Part shown: piece after piece, positions 20,445-31,293 of the stretch
Layout of the letters: every line of letters begins with the position of its first letter
Position numbering within the stretch: the first letter of the stretch is position 1
Source: Dactylorhiza incarnata
Lineage: Eukaryota; Streptophyta; Magnoliopsida; Asparagales; Orchidaceae
Assembly: GCA_033032865.1 (NCBI GenBank)
Contig: JAWHQI010000273.1
Span: 496,001-560,000 of the forward strand
Length of the DNA stretch: 64,000 nt
Reading direction: 5' to 3'
The notes under the pieces: generated by a model
Told to the model about the DNA's origin: nothing
The model's input: only the letters and a program-made list of their open reading frames with translations
The model's database searches: none
Made by a program: the position numbers and the translations under genes

Positions 20445-20455
20445 TAATCCCCGCA
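20445..20455 (-). other. Tat-1 polypurine tract
   Basis: Minus strand TGCGGGGATTA directly before the LTR start TGTTTACCCGG. The GCGGGGAT core is shared with both Tat-2 copies. Confidence 0.65.
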
Positions 20456-20526
20456 TATTTTCAAATTCCAAAGAGATTTCGAAAATATCAGTCTTGCCAG
20501 GAGACCGCGCCCGACCTGCCAAAATT

Positions 20527-20533
20527 TATATAA
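20527..20533 (+). promoter_or_regulatory. Candidate promoter of Tat-1 antisense gene 1
   Basis: TATATAA on the plus strand followed by GGGTCTGAGAGCC, 70-90 bases inside the 3' LTR and upstream of the gene-1 coding remains. It is a TATA-like word only; no transcript evidence is available. Confidence 0.35.
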
Positions 20534-21262
20534 GGGTCTGAGAGCCCCCCTTTTTTCTTCATAATCCTTTCGAGACCACGGGGAACTATTCGCCAGCTGC
20601 GGTCAGATTTCTGAAGTCCGATTTCTTGAGTTCGACAATGAATTTTTAAATAACTTTGCCAGCCGGACGAGCAAAGTTAGCGACCAGAAGAAAGGTGATA
20701 AAAGAAAGGAGGACGAGCGGAAGAGGAGAGAGGAGCAGTGAAGAAAAGACCGAAAGAGAAAAGAGCGGTCTGAGAAAGAGCAGGCCGAGAAGGAACAGGC
20801 CGAGAAGGCCAGAGCTGAGAGGGAGCTGGCCGAAAAGGCCGAGGCTGAAAAGGAGCAGGCCGATAAGGCCAGGGCCGAGAAGGAATAGGCCGATAAGGCC
20901 AGGGCCGAGAAGGAACAGGCCGAGGAGGCCAGAGCTGAGAGGGAGCTGGCCGAAAAGGCTGGGGCTGAAAAGGAGTTGGCCAGGCAGGCCGCAGAAGAGG
21001 AATTAGCTAGGAAGGCTACTTCGGACATGCAACAACCCGCCACGGAGTTGGTGGTTTCAAGTCTCCCGGAACAACCCGAAGCTGGTGGTTCTAAGGCTCT
21101 CCCTCCAGACGTATCCACGTTCCTTAGTTCCGATATCGACCTACGAAAAGGGGGAGAGTCCACCCCTCCAGATACTCCTGTTACTCTGCTGAAAGGAGGG
21201 GAGCCCGCTGTTGTTGATAAAGCGGACTCCAACCAGGTCGCTTCCAGGACTGACGACGTGGC

Positions 21263-22703
21263 TGAAAGTGGAGGTCAGATCTTAAATTACTCTAGAGGGG
21301 GGGTGAATAGAGTATTAAAATTTTTTAATACGTTTTATAGCGGAAATTAAACTACTGTTTAAGTATATGTGTATTTAGTGTGAGTTATAGAAAACTACAA
21401 AATTAATAAAAAAGGACACACAGCACAGGCACACAGAAATGATCAAGCACAGAAGACACAAGGAGCTATAGTAGTTCCCCAATAAATCTGGGTACGTCTA
21501 CACTTCTACCACCTTTGGTAGGAATCAACTAGGAGGGTTGATAAGGTGCCCAGGCACCAAGGGATTTTTGATAAGGTGTTCACACACCAATAAGCTTTTG
21601 ATAAGGTGCTTAAAAACCACACTATGATTTTTTGATAAGGTGTCTTGCCACCACTGGGTAAACTTTTGAGGGGAGTATTAACCCTGTACAGAATGAGATA
21701 AAAAGGTATAGAGTGTTCTTCTCTGTCAATGATATGAGAGAAGGCAAAAGGTATTGAAGCAGAGAGCTCCCCCTGTCTGATGAGAGTTAATGACAGATTC
21801 TTGGACAGAGCTTTCTCAAATAGAAGTCTTTGTAGCAGATGATCTCGATGAAGAAGAAAGCTGAGAAAGAATAGTGTATTTGCTTCTTCTTCTTCTTCTG
21901 AAAGACTTCTTCTATTCTCCTTGTTCTATGCTCACAGATGAGAGAAAGTGATAGTTAAATTTTTCTTTATTTCTCTCACAGAAGACGATTATCTCAGTTC
22001 TTGCTATTCTCTTTTTCTTCTTTTGATAACTGTTTGTATATGTATTTTCAAATTCAAATCTTCTGTCTATTTAAGGAATGTCTTCTTCTGACTTAAATCC
22101 TTCTTGGAACCAGGTAGCCACCCAAAACGATTTTTGGCAGGTCCTTTTAACTCCTTTTGTCGAGAAAGATGCATTTGGCATTAAATGTCAACGGCTATTC
22201 TTCTTCTTGGAAAGGAAGGAATATAAGGATATAATAAATGAGAAAGATATCCTTACTTGGCTGCCTGAATACGTCCAAGGAGAAATAAATATATCCGTTA
22301 TTTTGCTGATTTGAGTTCAGAGAACTGACATCCACTAAGAATATAAATTTGAGCATTAGAAAGCAATTTGTCGAGCGCTGGCTAGAATTTGTCGACCGCT
22401 GCTAGTCATTTGTCGAGCGCTGGCTTAGAATTCGTCGACCGCTGCTAGTCATTTGTCGAGCGCTGACTCAGAATTTGTCGACCGCTGGAACTGCAAATTT
22501 CTTCAGTCTGCTGGAAGCAATTTGTCGAACGAATCTGGTCATTCGTCGAACACCACTCACCATGTGTTGAGCTTGAATTTGCCTAAGTTCTGCTAATCTG
22601 ATCAGCCTAAAGCTTGACCCTAAGGCTATACATTGGGGTCAATACAGATCCTAATCAACACATAGTGATCCTAGCCCAAATTAGTAATAGGGTTGTTCCA
22701 ACA
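21263..22703 (-). repeat. Sire-1 3' LTR (1441 bp)
   Basis: Plus strand starts TGAAAGTGGAGG and ends GTTGTTCCAACA; on the minus strand it opens TGTTGGAACAACC and closes with CTATTCACCCCCCC and CCACTTTCA, a familiar Sirevirus form. It contains four GATAAGGTG repeats (about 21540-21650) and a TTTGTCGA(G/C)CGCTG array (22364-22560). Confidence 0.9.
22364..22560. repeat. TTTGTCGAGCGCTG / TTTGTCGACCGCTG array in the Sire-1 LTR
   Basis: Six or more alternating units of 14 bp plus spacer, ending in TTTGTCGAACGAA and TTCGTCGAACACC. The same array is in the right LTR at 32447-32640 with a few CpG-to-TG/CA changes. Confidence 0.85.
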
Positions 22704-22717
22704 ATCTCCCCCTATTT
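22704..22717 (-). other. Sire-1 polypurine tract
   Basis: Minus strand AAATAGGGGGAGAT immediately before the 3' LTR start TGTTGGAAC. Confidence 0.85.
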
Positions 22718-22885
22718 GGGTTAGGATACTATTTGACAAATAATTAAATAGATACAGCAGAAAGTATAAACAACAGAGCAACAAAGAAATGAAATATATC
22801 TGATAGATAAAAATAGATCATCAGATAGGATAGAAAATAAATGCTCTGAGTTTAGAAACTTTACATTCATAATCAAGCAATTTAT

Positions 22886-25669
22886 TTAAGACTTTTTATC
22901 CTGAGAAGGTGGCTTGAATATGATTTTCCTGTTGGGGTCTTCTGATTTCTTTTTGCTGATAAACAAATCTTGAGCTCCAATGATTTTTTGTTCTTTGACA
23001 TGAGGGATAAATGCTTCTGGGTGCATATCAATATATTCCTCAGCATTGAATGCTCTAACTGTTTTGTATTTTTCAAGTTCTTTTCTTCTGTATTCTGACA
23101 TGGTTGAGAAACCTGAGAAGTCTTTGCCTTCTGCTTTAGCCTTTTTAATCTGTGCATATGCAATTGTTTCTTTCAGTCTTGCCATCTGACAGATTTTCTC
23201 TTCTTCTGGATCTGAAAAGTAATAGGTATCTTCTGAATCATTTTTGTCTTGAGTGACCTTTTGAGGTACTCTATCTCTGTGAAGAGATCCATCAGATATG
23301 TGAAGTTTGTATTCTGAAGATATTTTAGAAGAGGAAAAGATTTGACTTTCTTGAAGGATAGGTGCTGATCTCTTAGAGAAAGGAGCACTGGCTGATCCAG
23401 AGGCTTGAGAACCACTAGAACTACCAGGTCTCCTAGAATGTTGAGAGCTTGGCTTCTGAGAGGAAGATGAAACACCTGATAATCCTGTTGCACCAGCTGC
23501 TGGAGGAGGAGGAGGAGGAGGATTGTGCTTGACTGGTTTGTCAGGGATGTAGCCAGTCTTTTTGAATTTCTTCCTCCTATTGTTCTCATTTCTGGAGAGC
23601 TTCATCCAGTGAGGAGTTTTCTCATCAAGAGGAACATTATACAAAATGTACAGAGGAATGTCATTATTTGGATTTGGGGGTTTGGGAGCAGCCTTTGACT
23701 TGGCTGTTCTTTTCTTTCTTTTCTTTGAATGTGTATCATCAGAATCACTGTTGTCATCATCATCATCAGAGTCAGAAGATGAGATTGGCTTATTGTATAA
23801 GTCATCAATTCTCTTGATTGCTTCACGAGCCTTTAATCTTTCTTCTTCAGCTTTGTCAAATTCTGCATCTGCTTCTTTCCAAATTTCATCAAAGCTTGGC
23901 ATTGGTTCTTCATTCCATACAGGATTTGGAGGTGAAGAATTAATTTGTGAGGCTATTGTATCATCAAGAAATTCTGCAAGATCATCTTCATATTCTGCAG
24001 AGTGATCCTTTATTTGAAAGTCTTGAACAGTGAATGAAGGAATAGAAGAGATGTAATTTTGTATGATATCAGAATGAGTCTTCTGAGGAAGGCATATCAG
24101 ATCCTTTGATAGGTCCTCTATGTATACCTTTGGTGATACCCTTGAAGTATATGTGACATCAAATTTTGATAATAAGCTATATAGATCACAAGATGGATGA
24201 ATGCATATATTATTTATTTCTTCTATAACTTGTGTAGCTGAATCAATTATATCTGTATCAAAATTTGTAACTTCTGTATCTTCTTCTGGAGGTTCTTCTG
24301 TTCCTGGAGCTTCTTCATAGGACATCTCCACCTGCCTAGCTTCAGGGCAGCCTGAATCTAGGCCCCTTGAAGAAGGGACAGTAATGGAGGAGGGAAGAGA
24401 AGCAATTTTAGCAGATAAAGTAGAAAGTGCCTGAAGAACTGAAGCAAGTTTTGCATCCAGGAGCTGGCTTATTTTAGGAAGGATAAGATCAAAAACTTGA
24501 TCAGCAATAGAGGAGAGGTTGAGGGATGGATAATCTGGTGGATTACTAGAAGATGGTTGTGAAGTGGATGGAGATGATATTTGAGGAAAGATATTTCTGA
24601 TGATAGTGGTATGTGTGGGAATTTCTAGAGGGATTGGACTAGGAGAATGAATAGGTGAATGATATTCATTGTGTATTGGAGAGGAAGGTGTGGTAGGTAG
24701 TGGTTCTGAAGATAGAGGAGGAGGTGTAGCATCACTGATATGGGCAGTTGAGAGGGGGATATCATTGATGGGTGCTATTTCAGTTGAAGGAGGGGATGAA
24801 GAATAAGAGTGAGTAGGAGAAAGTTGAGCAGGTGGAGAGAGAATATGAGAGGAAGGAGGAACTGAGGAAGGATCTTCTAGAAGGGTAGAGGGAGTGACTT
24901 GATCAGTCCTTGTGTCCTCAGAAGCTTTCCTTTTTCTGGATGCCTCAGCTCCTGTATTCTTCTTGGGAATTACTCTATCCCATTTAGCAAAGAGAGCTGA
25001 GGTCAGCCTCTTGCTGGCATTTATTGTTACTTTTGGTGACACCAGAAGCTCTGGATGCCTTTCCTGCAGAAAAATCCCTAAGATTCTTCCAAAGCATACA
25101 TTGTCTTTAGAGTTTTTCTTTTTAATCAATTCAAAAAGGATTGATCCCCAGTTGACTTTCTTCTTCTCCATTAAGGCCACCATTAACAGATATTGGTGCC
25201 TACTGATATAGTCATGCCTAGAAGTCTTGCTCAGCAAGACTTTTCCAACAATATCTGCTAAGAACTTGTAGTCCTGAGACAGATTCTTTTTCAGAAGGTG
25301 GCTAGGGTTTCCAGTCAGATGCCCCATTTTGACTAAAGCTTCATCAAATTCATTTGAGCTTATGTCTAATTCATCTTCACCATTTTCAAAACCAAAGATT
25401 TCAGAAAGGATGGTGGGAGAGAGAGAGACATGATGACCTGAGATTGTTCCTGACAAGCTTTCATCGACTGGTTTTGCAGTGTAAACCCATTCTTTTATCT
25501 CTGCAACAGCTATCTTCTGCGTGGTGCTTAGAAGCTTTCGTAGATGTTGTTCATCCAGCGTTTGAAGAATGTCCTTGAAGATTTGGTCTGACTGTGCAAA
25601 CGAGTCCATGTCAATGTCGAAACCTGCGTCAAACTTCATTAGGTGCAAAGAGGCCTGAGGAATCGCCAT
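22886..25669 (-). CDS. Sire-1 env-like reading frame (927 aa), intact
   Basis: Long open frame downstream of RNase H, where Sireviruses carry an 'env-like' gene of unproven function. The start is the ATG at 25669-25667 (MAIPQASLHL). Residues 1-230 look folded (TILSEIFGFENGEDELDIS, RHQYLLMVALMEKKKVNWGS). About 250-390 is Ser/Pro/Thr-rich, near 630 there is an Asp/Ser run followed by a KKRKKR patch, and near 718 a PPPPPPP run. The C-terminus is charged (MARLKETIAYAQIKKAKAEG). I see no signal peptide and no clear membrane segment, so a true envelope role is not supported by the sequence. It is the only long intact frame of this element besides 26031-28553. Confidence 0.8.
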   Translation of the reverse strand: MAIPQASLHLMKFDAGFDIDMDSFAQSDQIFKDILQTLDEQHLRKLLSTTQKIAVAEIKEWVYTAKPVDESLSGTISGHHVSLSPTILSEIFGFENGEDELDISSNEFDEALVKMGHLTGNPSHLLKKNLSQDYKFLADIVGKVLLSKTSRHDYISRHQYLLMVALMEKKKVNWGSILFELIKKKNSKDNVCFGRILGIFLQERHPELLVSPKVTINASKRLTSALFAKWDRVIPKKNTGAEASRKRKASEDTRTDQVTPSTLLEDPSSVPPSSHILSPPAQLSPTHSYSSSPPSTEIAPINDIPLSTAHISDATPPPLSSEPLPTTPSSPIHNEYHSPIHSPSPIPLEIPTHTTIIRNIFPQISSPSTSQPSSSNPPDYPSLNLSSIADQVFDLILPKISQLLDAKLASVLQALSTLSAKIASLPSSITVPSSRGLDSGCPEARQVEMSYEEAPGTEEPPEEDTEVTNFDTDIIDSATQVIEEINNICIHPSCDLYSLLSKFDVTYTSRVSPKVYIEDLSKDLICLPQKTHSDIIQNYISSIPSFTVQDFQIKDHSAEYEDDLAEFLDDTIASQINSSPPNPVWNEEPMPSFDEIWKEADAEFDKAEEERLKAREAIKRIDDLYNKPISSSDSDDDDDNSDSDDTHSKKRKKRTAKSKAAPKPPNPNNDIPLYILYNVPLDEKTPHWMKLSRNENNRRKKFKKTGYIPDKPVKHNPPPPPPPAAGATGLSGVSSSSQKPSSQHSRRPGSSSGSQASGSASAPFSKRSAPILQESQIFSSSKISSEYKLHISDGSLHRDRVPQKVTQDKNDSEDTYYFSDPEEEKICQMARLKETIAYAQIKKAKAEGKDFSGFSTMSEYRRKELEKYKTVRAFNAEEYIDMHPEAFIPHVKEQKIIGAQDLFISKKKSEDPNRKIIFKPPSQDKKS

Positions 25670-26030
25670 TGTTCCTGCAAAGAAAGTTGAAGATCAAGTG
25701 CAGAGGGGAACTGGAGGGAAAGACGATTTCTATAGGCGCAAAGCTTAGAATAAGATAAAATAATGCTTATATAGAAGGGTCGAAGAATGACGGCGCATTC
25801 GTAAACCACTGTTCGACAAAACCTAATAAAATTAGAAGTCGAAAAGGCTTTATTTCTTTGTCTAAAAGCATTCGACGAGAGCATCTTTTTCGTCGACCAA
25901 CGTTCGACAAAAGAAATTGCCTTAACTGACTCTGCCCTTAAGAGGTTTCAGAGACCACCGTTCGACAAATGATTCAAATTTGTCGTTCTTCGTTCGACAA
26001 ATTTGTGAGAAAAGTAGAAATACTTAATTT
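25670..26030 (-). other. Sire-1 spacer before env-like gene, with TTCGACAAA motifs
   Basis: Non-coding. Minus strand CTTTCTTTGCAG followed by GAACA lies just before the env-like ATG and resembles a splice acceptor. Several copies of CGTTCGACAAA and CGTCGA occur at 25800-26005. Confidence 0.5.
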
Positions 26031-28553
26031 TTAGCAGATTGATTCTCCATCTATCATTCCTAGTTGATTTATAAAGAAGATGTGCTTCTTTTCATCCAAG
26101 GGCTTGGTGAAAATGTCAGCTCTTTGCAAATCAGTAGAAATGAATTGTTGGCAAATTTTGTTTTTATCCACATTGTCCCTGAGGAAGTGGTGCCTAATTT
26201 CTATATGTTTAGTCCTACTATGGAGAACTGGATTTTGTGCTATAGATATTGCACTAGTGTTGTCACAAAATATAACTGAATTATTTAAGTTGACACCATA
26301 GTCTAGGAGCTGATTTTGTATCCACAATATCTGTGAGCAGCAGCTGCCAGCAGCTAAGTATTCAGCTTCAGCTGTTGATGTAGACACAGATGTTTGTTTC
26401 TTACAAAACCAAGATACAAGCCTATCACCAAGAAACTGACAAGTTCCTGATGTGCTTTTCCTATCTACCCTGCATCCAGCATAATCTGAGTCTGAGAATC
26501 CAGTTAATTCAAATTCAGATGCTGTTGGATACCAAAGTCCCAGATTAGGGCAACCCTTTATATATCTTAAAATTCTTTTTACAAAAGTAAGATGAGATTC
26601 TTTAGGATCAACTTGAAACCTAGCACAAATGCATGTAGCAAACATTATGTCTGGCCTACTGGCTGTTAAATAGAGTAGAGAGCCAATAATTGCCCTGTAC
26701 AGTTTCTGATCAACAGGTTTCCCTGATTCATCAGTATTAATAACAACATTAGAGGTCATGGGTGTTTTCATAGTAGAAGAATCAGACATTCCAAATCTTT
26801 TCACTAATTCCTTAGCATACTTAGATTGAGAGATGAAGATTCCTGATGGGGTTTGCTTCACTTGAAGACCAAGAAAGTATGATAATTCACCCATACTACT
26901 CATTTCAAATCTTGATTGCATTAGATTGGAAAATCTTTTGCACAAATTTGAATCGGTAGATCCAAAAATAATGTCATCTACATATATTTGAACTAGTAGA
27001 GTTTGATTTTTATGTACTTTGTAAAATAATGTTTTGTCTACAATGCCTCTACAGAAATTGTTTTCCAAGAGAAAGTTAGCTAAAGTCTCATACCATGCTC
27101 TGGGAGCTTGTTTGAGACCATATAGAGCTTTTTTAAGTTTGAATACATAGGAGGAATGAGTTGGAGAGATGAAACCTGGTGGTTGTTCCACATAGACTTC
27201 TTCTTTGATGTCTCCATTGAGAAAAGCACTTTTCACATTCATTTGATATACCTTAAACTTCTTGAATGCAGCAAAGGCCAAGAAAATCCTTATAGCTTCA
27301 AGCCTTGCAACAGGGGCAAATGTCTGATCATAATCTATGCCTTCTTCCTGTGAATATCCTTGAGCTACCAATCTTGCTTTATTTCTCACAATATTTCCTT
27401 GTTCATCAAGCTTGTTCCTGAAGACCCACTTGGTGCCAATAACTGGATGGCCTCTTGGTCTTGGAACCAAATCCCAAACTTTGTTTCTTTCAAACTGGTT
27501 GAGTTCCTCTTGCATTGCAAGAATCCAATTTGGATCTTGTTCTGCATCTTTTATGGTTTGAGGTTCAACTTGTGATAGAAAGCAAGTATGCATCAGATTT
27601 TGGTGTAGTTGATGCCTTGTTTGAACACCTGCTGTGATATCACCAATCACTTGTGAAATTGGATGATCTCTGACTGTGATGTGGTCAGCAGTTGGAGTTG
27701 GTTTAGCAGCAGTGTCTTCATTGGGAATTTGTTCAGCTATTACATCCTGTGGAGGATGTTCTGTTGTTGCTTGATTCAGGTAATCAACAAGATCTGGATG
27801 ATCTTCTTCTTCACTATCTTCAAGAGTTTGAGGTAATGGATGCAGTGAATCTCCTGTCTGTAGATTTAGCCCTTTAAGCTCTTCACATAGAGCTGGTACC
27901 TGCAAAGTGTTCTTGGTAGAAGAGTTCTTCTCCTTGTAAAACATGTTAGTTTCATCAAAGGAAACATGCATAGACTCTTCTATTTTAAGAGAGGATTTAT
28001 TAAATACCCTATATGCTTTACTAACTATTGAATATCCTAAGAAGATTCCTTCTTCAGATTTTGGTTCAAATTTCTTAAGATATTTCTTATCATTGTTATG
28101 AACAAAACATCTACATCCAAAAGTTCTAAAATAATCAACTTTGGGTTTCTTCCCTTTAAGCAATTCATAGGGAGTTTTACCCTTAAGTTTGTGTATCAAA
28201 CTTCTATTCAGAATATAATTTGCTGTGCTGACAGCCTCAGCCCAAAAGGATAGGGGCAAGTTAGCATCTGCAAGCAATGTTCTTGCTGATTCAATTAGAG
28301 TTATATTCTTCCTTTCAACTACCCCATTTTGTTGAGGAGTTCTAGGAGCTGAGAAGCAATGCCTGATACCTTCCATCTCACAGAATTCTTGCATGAGAAG
28401 AGACTCAAACTCAGTGCCATGATCACTTCTGATCAATGCAACTACAGTAGAGTACTCAATCTGTATGCTCTTAAGAAAGTCTGTAAGAACTTTAAAGTTA
28501 TCTAACTTTTCTCTCAAAAAGAACACCCAAGTGAATCTAGAGAAATCATCCAC
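26031..28553 (-). CDS. Sire-1 Pol: integrase core (C-terminal part), RT and RNase H
   Basis: An 840-codon open stretch. Integrase core: [11 protein letters not shown] (second Asp) and [11 protein letters not shown] (Glu) near residues 43 and 80. [27 protein letters not shown] near 436 and catalytic YVDDIIFGS near 526. RNase [29 protein letters not shown] and [14 protein letters not shown]. The first RT motif has Asn (codon at 27239-27237) where Copia RTs have the catalytic Asp, so the enzyme is probably dead. The true N-terminus lies upstream in another frame because of a G-run frameshift, so the first Met is not a real start. Confidence 0.88.
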   Translation of the reverse strand: MDDFSRFTWVFFLREKLDNFKVLTDFLKSIQIEYSTVVALIRSDHGTEFESLLMQEFCEMEGIRHCFSAPRTPQQNGVVERKNITLIESARTLLADANLPLSFWAEAVSTANYILNRSLIHKLKGKTPYELLKGKKPKVDYFRTFGCRCFVHNNDKKYLKKFEPKSEEGIFLGYSIVSKAYRVFNKSSLKIEESMHVSFDETNMFYKEKNSSTKNTLQVPALCEELKGLNLQTGDSLHPLPQTLEDSEEEDHPDLVDYLNQATTEHPPQDVIAEQIPNEDTAAKPTPTADHITVRDHPISQVIGDITAGVQTRHQLHQNLMHTCFLSQVEPQTIKDAEQDPNWILAMQEELNQFERNKVWDLVPRPRGHPVIGTKWVFRNKLDEQGNIVRNKARLVAQGYSQEEGIDYDQTFAPVARLEAIRIFLAFAAFKKFKVYQMNVKSAFLNGDIKEEVYVEQPPGFISPTHSSYVFKLKKALYGLKQAPRAWYETLANFLLENNFCRGIVDKTLFYKVHKNQTLLVQIYVDDIIFGSTDSNLCKRFSNLMQSRFEMSSMGELSYFLGLQVKQTPSGIFISQSKYAKELVKRFGMSDSSTMKTPMTSNVVINTDESGKPVDQKLYRAIIGSLLYLTASRPDIMFATCICARFQVDPKESHLTFVKRILRYIKGCPNLGLWYPTASEFELTGFSDSDYAGCRVDRKSTSGTCQFLGDRLVSWFCKKQTSVSTSTAEAEYLAAGSCCSQILWIQNQLLDYGVNLNNSVIFCDNTSAISIAQNPVLHSRTKHIEIRHHFLRDNVDKNKICQQFISTDLQRADIFTKPLDEKKHIFFINQLGMIDGESIC

Positions 28554-28558
28554 AATAA

Positions 28559-29230
28559 CTAGAGTGTAAGACTTCCCCCCCCTAGGCTCTTTATTGCAAT
28601 AGGTCCAAAAAGGTCCATATGTAGTAAGTATAAGATTCTAGGTGAATCACTTTTAGATAATGATTTAAAGCTGTTTTTGGTTTGCTTGCCTAATTGACAT
28701 GCCCTACAAAGACCTTCTTTCTTATATAATCCTGATGGTAAGCCTCTAACAAGATTATCTTTAGCCAATTTAGCAATGGTCCTAAGGTTTACATGTCCTA
28801 ATCTTTTATGCCATAATTCACTAGACTTGCTTACCTCATTAAATAAACAAATTTCTGATTTAGATGAGTTGAAGTTTACTAAATATATATTTCCTTGTCT
28901 AATTCCTGATAGAACAGTAACATTATCAGATGATTTAATGATGCATTCTGATTTATTAAATGTTACCTGATAACCTTCATCACATAACTGACTTATGCTG
29001 ATGAGGTTGTGCTTTAGACCCTTGACATAGGTTACTTCCTTGAATGTCATTGTTCCTATTTTAATTTGACCATAGCCTTTGGTTTGTCCACAGTTGGAGT
29101 CTCCAAAGATCACCTTGGGTCCAAGTTTTGCTTGTAGTTGTTCAGGTTGGCCTTATTCCCTGTCATATGCTTTGAGCATCCACTGTTCAAGTACCATTTT
29201 TGATTTAATCTTGGATGGTTGTGTACCTGC
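28559..29230 (-). pseudogene. Sire-1 protease and integrase N-terminus, frameshifted
   Basis: Part of the same polyprotein. At about 29196-29160 the protease motif reads WYLNSGCSKHMTG; relatives have DSG, so the catalytic Asp is Asn (codon 29187-29185). The frame breaks near 29125. The following open part has ELWHKRLGHVNLRT, then CRACQLGKQTKNSF (the HHCC zinc-binding region) and [12 protein letters not shown] (first catalytic Asp). A run of eight C on the plus strand (28575-28582) shifts the frame right after this, giving LGGGSLTL and a stop. Confidence 0.8.
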
Positions 29231-30480
29231 AAAGACAAAAACATAAACTAGTTGTTTTTTGACCCAGACTACCTTGGGTCCTTTTATGTTACCACAAAAT
29301 TCAGAGATAAATGTCATTTCAGGCTGATCCTTGTAGCCTTGTGGATGATATCTCCTTGGAGGTATAGTCCACTCAGTAAAAGGATTTTTGGTATATTTAG
29401 GATTAGAATTCTTAGAGTTTTCTGTATAGTGCTTGTTCGAAGAATTTGAATAAATTCGTCGATCATTATTCATTTTATAACTATACTGAAAGTATGTTTT
29501 CAGTTTTCGTCGAGCCTCGTTCGACAAATTTGAATCCTTTTGTCGAGTGTCGTTCGACGAATTCTTCTGAATTCTTTTATCCTTAACAAACTTCCTTGAA
29601 ATGTCTTTATTTCTTTCTGCAGCTTCTTTGCTTTTAGCAGAAATGAATTTTATGGGTGTGGAGAGGATGTTTTTCTTAATCAGAGATGGCTCTCTTGATG
29701 AGGCACCCAAGCCCAGTTTGCTATTATTAAATCTAGCATTTACAGTGCTTGTGATGTCCATCATCCTGATACTTCTCCCATTGAGGGATTCTTCAAGCTT
29801 TTTGGCTTCAGATAACTTACTCTCAAGAGTAGTAATGTGTTCTCTGGAGGCAGCCAAATCTTTCTTAAGATTTCCATTCTCTTCACTTATATTGTTCATT
29901 TCAACTAACTTAGTTCTGAGAGAGATTATTTCTTTCTCAGATTTTATTAAGTTTTGACAAAGAGTTTTGAAATCATCTTTGAATCAATAGAAGTGAAATC
30001 AAAGTCAGATAATACCTGATCAATGTCATCTTCTGTTTCTGATTCTAATTTCTTTTCATCAGAATTGTTAGTTGAGGCAGTGATTGCCATCATGCAAAAA
30101 CTTTTTTCTTCTTCATCATCACTGGAGCTGGATGATGATGCTGATTGTGACTCATTGTCTGAGTCATAAATAGCCATTAAGCATTGTCTGTCTTCTTTTG
30201 TTTCTTCTTCATCAGAGGAGCAAGATGAAGATTCTGATTCAGATTCTGTTTCACTCCAAGATGTTGCTACAAATCCTCTTCCCTTCTTCTTGTGAGAATG
30301 GGAGGAAGATTTGTTGGAGCCCTTCTTTTCTTCCTTTTCTTTTCTTCTTTCCTTCTTGTCCTTCTTGTGTTGAATCTTTGGACATTCAGGAGCAATGTGT
30401 CCTGGTTTCCTGCAGCCAATACATATGATTTCATTAGAATATTTTTTGTCATACCTTGGCTTGTCATGACTTCTGGATAG
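29153..30480 (-). pseudogene. Sire-1 Gag, C-terminal part
   Basis: Follows an in-frame TAG (30483-30481) in the same frame. A zinc knuckle CIGCRKPGHIAPEC lies near 30424-30380, then a Lys/Arg-rich and a Ser/Asp/Glu-rich stretch. A frameshift near 29985 moves to a coiled-coil part (KSEKEIISLRTKLVEMNN, LKKDLAASREHITTLESKLS) that ends at 29153. At 29433-29562 the coding DNA contains several TCGTCGA/GTTCGACAAA motifs like those in LTRs. Confidence 0.75.
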
Positions 30481-31293
30481 CTATTTTCTGAAGTCTTTCT
30501 TGGCCATCTTATAGAATCTTTTAGTTAACAGACTCATAAGCTCCTCTTTGTCAGGAGCTTTTCCTTTATCTTCTGCAGCCTTGAAGGCTATGCTTCTTTC
30601 CTTCTTGGGTGCTGGGGATGAAGTGGATTCTTCAGTTTCCCTGGTTTTGATGAGCTGCTCATAAGATTTGAGCTTGCCCAACAGGGCTTCAGTGGTGATC
30701 TCATTGAGACTTCTGGCTTCTTTGATTGGCCAGATTCTGGAGTCCCATGTGCTGGGAAAGCACATAAGAATTTTGTCATTGATCTCTGTGAGTGAGATCA
30801 CTTTGTCCAGAGACTTCAGCTCATTTATTATGAGGCTGAGCCTATTGTACATATCAGCTACATTTTCTGATTCTCCCATCTTGAAGTTCTCATATTGAGA
30901 GATCAGGTGAGATCTTCTATCTTTTCTTTCATCTGCTGAGCCTGCCACCATGTTGTTGAGAGGTTCCCAGATTTCTTTTGCTGAGGTGCACTCAACTACT
31001 TTCTGGAATATGTCATCAGCCATAGTTAGGGCCAAAATGTTCATGGCCTTTGCATCTGCATTTCTCTGTTTCTTCTGAGCCTCAGTCCACTCAAGAGGTG
31101 AAACAGCAGTGTTGTTTATTATTGCAGCAGCACTAGCTGATGCTGTAGGTGCTGGGGGTCCTGTAAGGATAACATTAAAAATCTCCTCATCAATGGAGTT
31201 CATATAAAGCCTAATCCTTGCTTTCCATAGTGCAAACTTATTGAGATTGCACATAGGGGGTCTTGTGCTGGAATACTCCTTGTTTTGTGCCAT
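30481..31293 (-). CDS. Sire-1 Gag, N-terminal part (UBN2-type)
   Basis: Forms the virus-like particle in functional relatives. The ATG at 31293 gives MAQNKEYSSTRPP; the 270-aa product has the Copia Gag pattern FALWKARIRLYMNSIDEEIF, KEIWEPLNNMVAG, RRSHLISQYENFKM and NRLSLIINELKSL. A TAG ends it before the zinc knuckle. Sequence after the stop (CTATCC) does not look like a known readthrough context, so it is probably a premature stop. Distance to the LTR is only about 100 bases because leader and primer-binding site are deleted. Confidence 0.85.
   Translation of the reverse strand: MAQNKEYSSTRPPMCNLNKFALWKARIRLYMNSIDEEIFNVILTGPPAPTASASAAAIINNTAVSPLEWTEAQKKQRNADAKAMNILALTMADDIFQKVVECTSAKEIWEPLNNMVAGSADERKDRRSHLISQYENFKMGESENVADMYNRLSLIINELKSLDKVISLTEINDKILMCFPSTWDSRIWPIKEARSLNEITTEALLGKLKSYEQLIKTRETEESTSSPAPKKERSIAFKAAEDKGKAPDKEELMSLLTKRFYKMAKKDFRK

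Noticed and set aside
20603..21232. Ser/Ala/Leu-rich reading frame on the minus strand
   Set aside because: It is the reverse shadow of the Glu/Lys/Ala coiled-coil repeats of accessory gene 1; periodic codons produce an open but meaningless frame.
22078..22314. 78-aa frame present in both Sire-1 LTRs (also 32162-32398)
   Set aside because: Its duplication follows from LTR identity; it has no domain and differs by amino-acid changes, so no evidence of a gene.
22886..25669. Endogenous virus envelope gene
   Set aside because: No signal peptide, membrane span or fusion motif is visible; the element is a Sirevirus retrotransposon and the label env-like is positional only.
30481..30483. Programmed TAG readthrough between Sire-1 gag and pol
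   Set aside because: The stop lies before the zinc knuckle, not at the gag-pol boundary, and the following bases CTATCC do not fit the usual readthrough context.
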